Position numbers and translations under genes: made by a program. This document shows, one piece after another, positions 21,882-31,134 of a DNA stretch of 64,000 bases; position 1 is the first letter of the stretch, and each line of letters starts with the position of its first letter. Source of the DNA: Pinus tabuliformis (taxonomy: Eukaryota > Streptophyta > Pinopsida > Pinales > Pinaceae); contig CM062820.1 of the NCBI GenBank assembly GCA_031772625.1, forward strand, positions 313,213,840 to 313,277,839, given 5' to 3'. A model generated the notes under the pieces. It was not told the origin of the DNA and made no database searches. It worked only from the letters and a program-made list of their open reading frames with translations.

Positions 21882-23140
21882 GTGACACAGATCCTTGAGG
21901 CTCATCAGGTGACGCAGATCCTGTGAACCTACCATAGTAAATACGGGCAATCCTGGGCAGTGTTGTGAACCTGCCATAGTAATGGAAATATGGGCAATGG
22001 AAGCATGTCCAGCCCACCGTAACCTGCTTTCCCTGGCCACGCCACACTACAAACATGCACTGACCACTGACAGATGGCGAGATGACGGAAACACTGCTGT
22101 GCAAACGCCATGTGGTGTAGCCAACGACCTGATCTGCTATGTCCTCATATATGTCCTCATCTGTTATGTCCTATTGCTCTTGTATATACAACATGTTCTT
22201 GAGCATTTAATGCCATGGACTAATGCCAACATTAGTTTAGATAGTATTTACAAGTTTAGAAATACGAAACATACAAAACAATTTTAACCTATTTTTTAGC
22301 TTTGGATTAGGCTTGATTCTTAGGAAGAGGCCAAATAACATGATAAATCAATATGTTTATAAAAAAATTGTTTAAAATTAATTAGCCAATTCTAAAAATA
22401 GCTTTGGATTAGGCTTGGTACTTAGGAAGAGGCCAAATAACATGATAAATCAATATGTTTATAAAAGCTTTGTTTAAAATTAATTAGCCAATTCTAAAAA
22501 CAGCTCAACTAATACTAAACTAATAATTTCCGATTACTATAGTCCATGCCGAGAGGCAGGGACTCATTAGGTGACACAGATCCTTGAGGCTCATCAAGTG
22601 AAGCAGATCCTGTGAATCTACCATAGTAAATATGGGTAATCCTGGGCAATCCTATGAACCTAGGGTAGTAATGGAAATATGGGCAATGGAAGCATGTCCA
22701 ATGGAAATACTGGTAATGGAAGCATGTCCAGCCCACCATAACCTGCCTTGCTTGGCCATGCCATGCCACAAACATGCACTGACTACTCACAGATGGCGAG
22801 ATGGCGGAAATACTGTTGTGCAACCACCATGTGGTGTAGCCAATAATCTGATTTGTTATGTCCTCATATATGTCCTGCTGCTCTTGTATATACAACATGT
22901 TTCTGAGCATTTAATGCCCTAGACTAATGCCAACATTAGTTTAGATAGTATTTACAAGTTTAGAAATATGAAACAAACAAAACAATTATAACCTATCTTT
23001 TAGCTTTGGATTAGGCCTGGTTCTGGGGATGAGGCCAAATAACATGATAAATCAATATGTTTAGAAAAACAGTGTTTAAAATTAATTAGCCAGTTCTAAA
23101 AATAGCTCAAATAATACTAAACTAATAGTTTCTGATTACT
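21881..23140. repeat. 689-bp tandem duplication with internal 102-bp duplication
   Basis: Unit 1 begins 'ggtgacacagatccttgagg' at 21881 and unit 2 at 22570; they agree over several hundred bases with scattered changes. Inside unit 1 a block starting 'tagctttggattaggctt' is itself duplicated (22297 and 22399). Open frames across it carry no known domain. Confidence 0.75.
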
Positions 23141-23162
23141 ATAGTTCATGTCGAGAGACATG

Positions 23163-24702
23163 GACTAATAAGGCTTTTTATAGGAATCAAGGAAACTAAG
23201 TTTTTATAAATTCAATTAGGTCAACTATTTGAAGTAGCTCCTTATCTCTCTGAATTTAAGTCAACTATTTGATTCTCAATATAAAATTTTAAATGTTTAA
23301 TAATTGTTGTTTAATTATTTTCTATTTTGAAAATTTGTAATATATTTTTGTTAATTTTGTTTAGAAATATATTAAAATTAAAATTATAATTGTTTGTGAA
23401 ATATTTATTAAAATTATAAATTTGAATTATATAATTTAAATGTTTAAGAGAATTGAAAATTTCAGTGCAAAATTTATTTATGTAATAAAAAATTACATTT
23501 TTAACCTAAAAATAAAATTAGATTTTCTCACAATTACATCACCATTTTGACTTGAAAACCCAAAAACATGAAATAAAATTAATTTAAAGAGGATAAGATA
23601 GCCTCCGCATCATTATCCACCATTCATTTTTAGTTTTCTCGGCCTACCAAGGATATTAACTGGCATATAATAAGGATTTCTGTTGAAATATGTCCTCTCC
23701 AAGCGCACCAACGATCTGTTTTGATATGTCATTGTTGAACCCTAAAATGTCAATGAACCCATCTCATAAAAGCCTCTGGTCTAGCTATGTTGGAATTAGA
23801 CCATATTGGAATTGGAGGTGCGGAATATTTTTTTAATTAAAAGGATGGTTCATATTTAATGCATATTCTTTGCCTAATATCAATATAGGATGAGGTTTAG
23901 TGTCTTTGACATGTTGTGTTACCGTTCTATTTATTAATTTTTAATTATATAACAACGTTTTGGGTTGTGGACTAAGGGTAGGCTTTTGGGAGTTCATCGT
24001 AACCAATCCAGGTTTGATTTTCAATGTTGACAGGTTTAGTGTCTTTGACATGTTGTGTTATAGTTCTATTTAATAATTTTTAATTATTTAATAACGTTTT
24101 GGGTTGTGGACTAAGGGTAGGTTTTTGGGAGTTCATCATAACAAATCCAGGTTTGTTTTTCAATGTTGCCAGGTTTGGTGTCTTTGACATGTTGTGTTAT
24201 ATTACTATTTAATAATTTTTAATTATTTAATAATGTTTTGGGTTGTGGACTAAGGGTAGGCTTTTGGGAGTTCATCATAACAAATCCACGTTTGATTTTC
24301 AATGTTGCCATTGTTACCAGTGCCTCTTAAATTAAATCAAATCCAGTTCTTCTCTAAATTAACTTAAACGCTGGTCAGGTTGCTTTAAATTAAATTTGAA
24401 GCAAGCGAAATCGATGAACATTATCTACCCATTTAGAATCCAATTGGAACTGGAAATGGGTGAACTGCAATGCGATAAAGCAGTGAACGATATTAAGAGG
24501 AACCATTGAGCATTACCGTAAGAGAACTTAGAAGCCCTCTGTTGTCCATAAGCAAGTACTTGTAGTTACCGAATCATTGATTTTAACAACAGAGTAACCA
24601 CTTCCTTCTTTTAAAGCAACAACGGACATCCTCTAGTCAACCAAAATGGGACCGAAAGTATGAGTTCTGAAATTTCTTCTGCCACAATGCTCCAGCCAAG
24701 GG
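23163..24702. repeat. segmental-duplication block shared with 56880-58513
   Basis: AT-rich spacer collinear with the DNA after the SDR duplicate. It includes three tandem ~139-bp units (starts 23894, 24033 and 24172; marker 'tgtctttgacatgttgtg'). The second copy has three diverged units from 57506. Both blocks also share the motif 'gatggttcatatttaatgca' and the stretch before the palindromic element. No gene is seen. Confidence 0.7.
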
Positions 24703-25127
24703 TTAGAGCACTAATCTTGACGGTTGTTCCCATGACAGTTAGTGGGCGACAGTCTGCTGGGAATTAAGAGTCTGCCGGAGTTAGTGAGTGTTGTTGAAAT
24801 AAATGATAGTCCGCAAATTGTACTTAGAAATTCTGGCTGAGATTATGTATAAATAAACAGATGTTGAAAGTAATTGACAAGTTCTTTTGGAGATCCTTCA
24901 TGCACAAAGACAACACAAAGTGAGTTTGAAGACTCTCTAAGAGAGTTTGTCGATTACATTCAACATCTATTTATTTATACATAATCTTACTCGAATTTTC
25001 TACCGTACAATCTGTTGACCGTCATTTATTTCAACAACTCTCACCGACTCTTGTGGACTTTTAATTCCCTGCAGAGTGTTTCCGACTAGCCGTGATGGGA
25101 ACATGGGTCGGAATTAATACTCTAACA
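24703..25127. repeat. palindromic LTR-like element
   Basis: Left arm (24703 to ~24885) and right arm (~24943-25127) are inverted copies: one contains 'gttgaaataaatgatagt', the other its complement. The right edge reads ATTAATACTCTAACA, i.e. TGTTAGAGTATTAAT inwards. The next bases, TTCCTCCCCTTAATC, are the complement of a polypurine tract. Related copies lie at 48145-48290 and 58514-59082. Confidence 0.65.
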
Positions 25128-25984
25128 TTCCTCCCCTTAATCAAGATGACCTAAACATTAAAGTGTCTGTTGGTCTCAGTCTCGGTTGAGGCTTACAACA
25201 ATACATATAAAAAAAACCTTTATAAGGGGGCTCTCATTTTTGTTGTTGGTTTCACACAACATAACCTTCTTCAGTGGACACTCGGTTGCATACACTCCTA
25301 TCTGCCAACACTCCACTGGAAACTATCTGCGTCACATAGGCATCACGGTCTGCACAACCTTCTTCAGCGGACACTTTGTTGCAAACACTCCACTGGAAAC
25401 TCTCTATGATCTACAACACACAGGCATCATGGTTGGCAAAGCTTTCATCAACGAACACTCGGCTACAAACGCTCCTATTTTCAAACACTCCACTAGAAAC
25501 AACGCTTTTTAACAACGTCAACAACATGACAGACTCTACTTTCCCTTCACAACCATGGAGCCATCCTCTGGCCCTTCACAACCATGGAGCCATCTCTGGC
25601 TCTTCACCCCACATAGCCCACAGCTCTGCTCACCATCGAGCTTACATCTCTAGCTCTGAGCTCAAACGCTTCTAGGGTAAAACCCTCAACTTCGGTCGGC
25701 TCCACACAAACTGCATGCAACACAGAACCTCTCAATCAGTGTTCGGTGCTCCACTGCACCACTGTGTCAGCTCCATGGTTTTCTCCAGCATATATTTCGT
25801 GGATCATTTGTCGAAAGAGGGGAAACTTTTCTTCATGGCATTGATCAAAATGAGCGTCGACAAGCCCGCTGGAGAAACGCAGTTCACTCAGATGTAGTGT
25901 GGTGTAGATCGCACAGAGTTTCTAGTGGAGTATTCACAGATACGAGTGTCTATAACTGAGTGTCTGCTGAAGAAAAATGAAAAC
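25128..25984. other. internal remnant next to the palindromic LTR-like element
   Basis: Present also at 59083-59700. Reading frames rich in His/Leu/Ser occur on the plus strand, but they derive from imperfect repeats of 'cactccactggaaactctc' and carry no domain. The Tat element inserted at its right end. The interrupted sequence resumes at 48048. Confidence 0.45.
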
Positions 25985-25989
25985 CCCCT
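25985..25989. repeat. left TSD of the Tat element (CCCCT)
   Basis: CCCCT directly precedes the LTR edge TGTTGG, and CCCCT recurs at 48043-48047 directly after the other LTR. Five bases is the normal Ty3/gypsy TSD. Confidence 0.85.
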
Positions 25990-27065
25990 TGTTGGAGAGG
26001 TAAATCCCCTCTGCGGACAGAGGCGATCCCACTAGCCCAAAATGGGTCTAGCAACAATCAAATCACGCTACCACGCAAGTTCCTAGTTGCATACTGAAAG
26101 TGGATTACGAGAACCAACCTAGAGTCCAACGCTAATGTCGAAGAAGAGTTGATACTCCCGTTCCCTTGCTCTGGCAGGTCACAATCCTTGCGATCCCCGC
26201 GTATGGATACCTGCACATGCAAAGAACGAAGCGAATACAGGCATAAAATCCACTAAAATACAACTATATTTCAGTCAGAAAGGAAATAAACCAAACATTA
26301 TCATGATGAATAATGAGATTGGAACCATAACAGTAGTCGTTTATTAATGAATAATCAACAGAGAAAGATACAACCAAGGTTCTGACGTTGAACCTCTCCT
26401 CTGGCTGGGCGAGCAACTATGTATATCTTGCAATAGACCTTCTCTCTCTCAGACTTCCGGCAGCATAACCTCCCTATGCTTCAAGACTCTTACTATCACA
26501 CAAGACAAGCATAATCACAACTAGCATTACTCAAAAACTAGCTTGTCTAATGCATGAGGACAGACTTTTATAGATGGAGAAGGGAGGAAGATACAATGCA
26601 TCAAGACACCCATTGTGGATTGGCATTATCTCCGAAAAGCCGCTGTGGATAGATGTCAAGGATAGATGGTGACTCTCGACCTCTATCAGATAAACTTTAT
26701 CCTCAAAAGACTTCATGATCTGAAGGGAAAAAACATCTGGGCGCGCGTTTGTCAAAAATTATTACCAAACTTGGTTGGCGCGGGTGTTGTTCTGAGTCAG
26801 AGCGCCAATGGTCGCACCCCCTTTTGAGGATCTCAGTGATTGGCGCAGGTAAGACATTGTGGACCCGCGCTAATGGGAAAAGGGTACTTTTCAGGGATAA
26901 TTTGCAGAAGGTGTCTTCAGGGAACATGAAGTACATACTCAGGGGAACATAATGCAAGTGTTTTTAGGTTATGTCACTGCTCACAGGTCCCAAAATGCGT
27001 CCTCCAATGTACGGGAACAGGGGTAACAGGGACGGTGACCAATGGTGACAAATTACTGTGTAACA
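25990..27065 (-). repeat. 3' LTR of the Tat element (1,076 bp)
   Basis: On the minus strand it begins TGTTACACAG and ends CCTCTCCAACA. It matches 45706-48042 after removal of the inserted 1.26 kb. It contains several TTGGCGC-type motifs (26774-26850). Confidence 0.9.
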
Positions 27066-27078
27066 GATGCCCCCTAAA
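27066..27078 (-). other. polypurine tract of the Tat element
   Basis: Minus-strand TTTAGGGGGCATC directly abuts the 3' LTR start (TGTTAC). It is the expected primer site for plus-strand DNA synthesis. A CT-rich run (minus strand) lies just upstream at 27088-27103. Confidence 0.6.
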
Positions 27079-28768
27079 GCATGAGGCCCGAGAGAGAGAG
27101 AGGGGTGAAATGCTTTACAAGAATACATGTAGCTGCCGCCGAGAATCTGCATTGAGAGATACAACTGATAGCTCAAATACATGATGTACGTGGTATGGTC
27201 GCAGCCATCCATAAGAGAGTACATGATAATCTAGATCCATAGTATGGACGCAGCCATCTGGTTAGGATCAATGAATTGACTCAGGTATGGTCGCAGCCAT
27301 CCAATGAATGAGTCATGTATCAAGAATCACGCCTGGATTACAACAGACACAATCCAGGGTCTTGCGCTCCATCTCGACCCGAACAAAAGTACAAGTTCAA
27401 GCATGCGAATGTATGAGCTGAAGTCGAACATGCATGAACATCGTCTGATTACCAGTCAATATTGGAAACTGTTAACAGACGCGAGAGGTACCACCAATAA
27501 TGACAATGGCCCTCAAGGTACTATAGGTACAATCTGCGGCGTGCGAATTAGTGATCTGATGTCGAACACCCGTAGAATCATTCGATCGGAGGCCAATGCT
27601 GAAAACCTCACGTCGAACACGAAGAACCTGCCATTGAGGCATGCAGGCTCCAAGGCACCGGAAGGGAGTCTCTAGATCAACTTCCTGGATAATGAGCTGG
27701 AGTCGACAGGAAGTGACCTTGATCGAAGGTGGGCCATAATGTTTCCCACATCATTGACACAAGACAGAGAGATAATGTTGTGAATCAAGATTGTGCGAGC
27801 TATCAGAGGGAGGTTGTTTCTTTGCAGAGGTCAACTTCTCTTGAACATATCAGCGGCACGACAGTGGAATTGGCAGTATTTGACATCAACGTATCAGAGG
27901 TCATGGTGACGAGGCAATGAGCAGATGAGCGGTCAAACAGGATTACCCAAATCCACGGAGGCAAGCGAAAAAATGAGATGAGATATCCCCACCCCGACAC
28001 GAAAGCAGAGAAGTGCCATGTTCAAGAGCGACATACTGCCGACACGACGGTAATTATGGTTCCTATTTTTCCCCCGCCATTTCTGGCGAGTACCCCAATT
28101 ATTTTTAACAAGCTTGATGGGGATAGCATATGCTTGTAGTGCGTCATCTTGACAAAATCCGATGTCATCAGGTTTTAACGAGTCTGACAAAGGAAGAACT
28201 CGGCGTCTTTTCATGTTTAGAGAGTTTGAAAAGACAGCAGAAAAGGAAACTCCAGGGGTGCCCTTTTTCATATAGTTGTGTCTCTCGAGCCCGAAAAAGT
28301 ATAAAACAATGCTCGAAAGAATTTCCCGACCATTACAATCGAGGAGTACTTTTCATAAATAGTGATTTCGACCTGAAAAAGTAAAAAAGCGATAAAAACC
28401 ACGTCGTTTCGTAACCATTAACGAGTTTGAAACGACAAAAACCTGGTAATCTTTTTATGTTTTAACGGTCGACAAAAAGAACTTAAAACGACCGCCCCTT
28501 ATTAACGTTTTAACGAGTCAAGAGGAGTAACTCGGCAATCTTTTCCTCTTTAAACGGTCAGAAAAGAGCTGAAAGCAGACCTTAAAAATAACCTTTTCAC
28601 ATGTTTTACTGAGCCTGAAAAAGTAGAAAAAGGAGCTCATTTCGTTGCTTGAGTTGCACCAACCCCTGTCATCATACAAAACAGCGTAATACCCACTTCG
28701 ACATAAATATATATTCCAAAAATACTCAAAAAATATCATTTTTAATGTTTTTTTAGGTCAAAAAATGC
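27079..28768. other. Tat 3' untranslated region with degenerate repeats
   Basis: There are two repeat families. Around 27183-27305, 'tatggtcgcagccatcc' recurs three times. From 28140 to 28730 a degenerate unit like 'tgttttaacgagtctgaaaa' recurs about seven times. The same unit appears in the 5' leader at 43979-44110. Open frames here (for example 27304-27675 plus) show no domain. Amplified repeats in this position are known for Tat elements. Confidence 0.55.
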
Positions 28769-28776
28769 TATAAATA
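28769..28776 (+). promoter_or_regulatory. TATA box of the antisense unit in the Tat element
   Basis: TATAAATA, inside CTATAAATAG, is a near-ideal plant TATA box on the plus strand. A possible untranslated first exon (~28800-28908) ends CAG/GTAAGA. A matching acceptor CTGCAG lies at 29179-29184 inside the following frame. Confidence 0.5.
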
Positions 28777-29154
28777 GTGAAATGGTAAAAAAAAAATTTA
28801 CTTTTCACTTTTTACCTTGTGAGTTTACCATTGGAGGGTTTTGGGTGCAAACTTCAACTGCTGATTACGATCAATCCAGGAGATCATTCGAGCCACCGTC
28901 TGAAGCAGGTAAGAGGCCTCATCCTTGGCTTTGTTTTCATTCCATTCTTTCAGTTTTTCATCCATAGATTAGTCCCCTGCCAGAGGATTTGCAAATTCAT
29001 AGGGTTGCGCCATTGGCGCGAGTTTCCCGCACGGGATCGCGCCAATGGGATTTTTTGCCCAAAGGGGGCGCGACCTTGGCGCGACCTAAATTTGTCATGA
29101 ATTGAGCCGTTGTTTTTGCAAGTTTCTTCTAATTTTGGTTTCACCAGTGATCTA

Positions 29155-30408
29155 ATGATGAAAATTTCGACTTTATGGCTGCAGGGATTGGTCAGAATGG
29201 CTGTGGAATGGAGAGAAAGAGAACATGATGCCATGGCAATGGAGGATAATGCACGCATGGATGCTCTGAGAGACCGTGGCTTGAAGAAATTCTTCCTTAC
29301 CTCATACTTACGTGCACAACCTGAGTTGCTGCGATTCATCGTGGATGCTTGGGATACGGAGGATCAGGTATTCCGCCTGAAGGATCAGACATTGGAGTTA
29401 GATGTTTCCGATGTCTACTTTATCATTGGTCTATCGCGGCGAGGTGCACGGCCCATCTTGACTGGTAGTAGGCCTTCCGGGGAGAAGATGGGAGAGGTGA
29501 CGGAACGAGTTTGTCCTGGGGCACAGTTTGGATCAAACAGTGCCAAAGTAGATATTATCACGGTTCCCGACCTGGTGTTACGAGTGATATTATTCACTAT
29601 CACACGGACGGCTGGAGTACAGGCGCCCCACGAGGCCAGCAAGAATCATTTGCTGCTGGCCACCGAGTGTCTCCAACCTACACTGTTTGATTGGGCCACG
29701 GCAGTGACGACAAATATCAAGAGGCAGCTTACCAAATGTAAGCGTGGCAACAAACAGTTTGGATACGGATCTATCATTGTATCTTTCTTCCTGGAGCGAC
29801 TGCCGATATTCCGGATTCAGGGCGGTATAGTGGCAGATCCAGTGCCACGGGAGCCGAGGTTGGCTCGATGGGCAGAACTCATGCCCAGAGGAGGAGGGGG
29901 CCAGCAGATGGCCTGGAGGCCCGAGTTCTTCATTTGGCTCCGTCACCAGATGATCGTCATAGAGGACTGGCCCTATGCGGGCACGGATTTTACTGGAGAT
30001 CCAGATCTCCCATTGCCTGCGGGAGAAGACTGGAACGAGGAGCTAGGTAAGAACTCTTTGTGTTTTTGATGTTTTTATGTATTTAATTTTTTTTTGTAAT
30101 ACATGCCAGTCTCTGACAACAGATATATATGTATGTATGCAGATGTTGGTGCAGAGCGGCCAGCTGACTTGTCTCACATTACACGAAGGGCACAACCTAC
30201 AGCCGACCCTCAGGTAGGGGGTGATGCAGACGATGATCTAGTACAGAACCTGGAGGCACTTACTCGAGGGATTCCAGATTATGGAAGATTGGCAGACGTG
30301 CCCAGAGCGTATCAGAGGCACACGGTGGGAGTATCTACTCGTGTCCATCATCTGTTGAGACATTTGGTGCGAGCGGTGACATGCTATCATGAGCATCACC
30401 GTGATTAG
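29155..30408 (+). CDS. antisense plant mobile domain (PMD) protein with intron
   Basis: The first ATG in the frame is 29155; 29197 (MAVEWRE) is the alternative if the upstream intron is used. Exon 29155-30046 joins exon 30143-30408: GTAAG donor at 30047, AG at 30141-30142, phase 1, giving an Asp codon and 385 residues. The frame without splicing stops 23 bases past the donor. The N-terminal part has LRDRGLKKFFLTS, PELLRFIVDAW and TLELDVSDVYFIIGLSRRG, the pattern of the aminotransferase-like PMD fold of MAIN/MAIL1 and TE-encoded relatives. These are nuclear proteins linked to silencing and TE biology; its role here is unknown. It runs opposite to pol and converges on the second RNase H, whose stop is 190 bp away. 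An intron on the strand opposite to the genomic RNA would survive retrotransposition. Confidence 0.65.
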
Positions 30409-30597
30409 ACGCCTAGGTTTCATTTTTTGCATGCTTTTGAGAGACATGTTGACAACGGCCGTATGAGTTTTGGACATGTATTATTTTTTGGATTATGTAA
30501 TGCGCGTGGCGCAAACAATATGACACACACGTATATATATACATATGCCTATGGTTTATTATTGTGTTTTCATGTGCTTGCTTGTATACTGTTTTGG

Positions 30598-31017
30598 TTA
30601 CAAATTACGCAAATGTCTATTCAATACATGATTGGCCAATGCATCAGATAATGTGTTTAATTGTCGTGGAATATGTTGATATGTGATAAAATCAAAGTTC
30701 CTTTCTAACAATCTCACACGTAAATACAACCTTAGAATGTGATGGTCTCTGACGGAATATTGCCCGTTGAGCTGGTGGACGACAAGTTGAGAGTCCAGGT
30801 TCACTACCAATGCACGAATGCCGAGATTAATTGCTTCAGCAAGTAGCTCGATTACAACACAGTATTCGGCGACATTGTTAGTAGTACGACCCAAACACAC
30901 ACCCTGAAAATCTATCAGCGCGCCATGAGGATCGTAGATCACCCATGCCGCAAAGGACAAGTTGCGAGTACTGCGGCAGGCACCATCAGCGAAACCAACA
31001 TAAGGTGCATCAGACAT
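30598..31017 (-). CDS. second (archaeal-type) RNase H of the Tat element
   Basis: ATG at 31017 opens 139 residues. The RNase H fold shows all four acidic residues: FADGACRSTRN, NNVAEYCVVIEL, VNLDSQLVV and LSDALAN. The NNVAEY signature is of the additional RNase H that Tat elements acquired, distinct from the gypsy RNase H at 32572-33081. It would remove RNA from hybrids during reverse transcription. The frame is open further upstream, but a pyrimidine-rich stretch ending TTGTGCAG directly precedes the ATG, a good splice acceptor. It may thus be joined to pol by splicing. No stop or frameshift is seen. Confidence 0.8.
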   Translation of the reverse strand: MSDAPYVGFADGACRSTRNLSFAAWVIYDPHGALIDFQGVCLGRTTNNVAEYCVVIELLAEAINLGIRALVVNLDSQLVVHQLNGQYSVRDHHILRLYLRVRLLERNFDFITYQHIPRQLNTLSDALANHVLNRHLRNL

Positions 31018-31134
31018 CTGCACAAGAAGCGAAAAAACACAATAAGTGGCAGTTACACTTTTGAAAACTGACACACACACACACACAACACACTTGCTAG
31101 AGTACATGTATGTACAAAATAAAATGTACCAGCA

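Noticed and set aside
22515-22922. Paired sense/antisense frames of ~100-130 codons in the 689-bp duplication
   Set aside because: Present in both repeat units with changes that ignore codon structure; no known motif.
27304-27675. 123-codon plus-strand frame in the Tat 3' region as an additional protein
   Set aside because: Overlaps repeated 'cgcagccatcc' sequence, has no domain and no promoter or splice support.
28782-28967. ATG at 28782 as the start of the antisense PMD protein
   Set aside because: Its frame does not match the downstream exon across the GTAAGA/CTGCAG intron. At best this segment is an untranslated exon.
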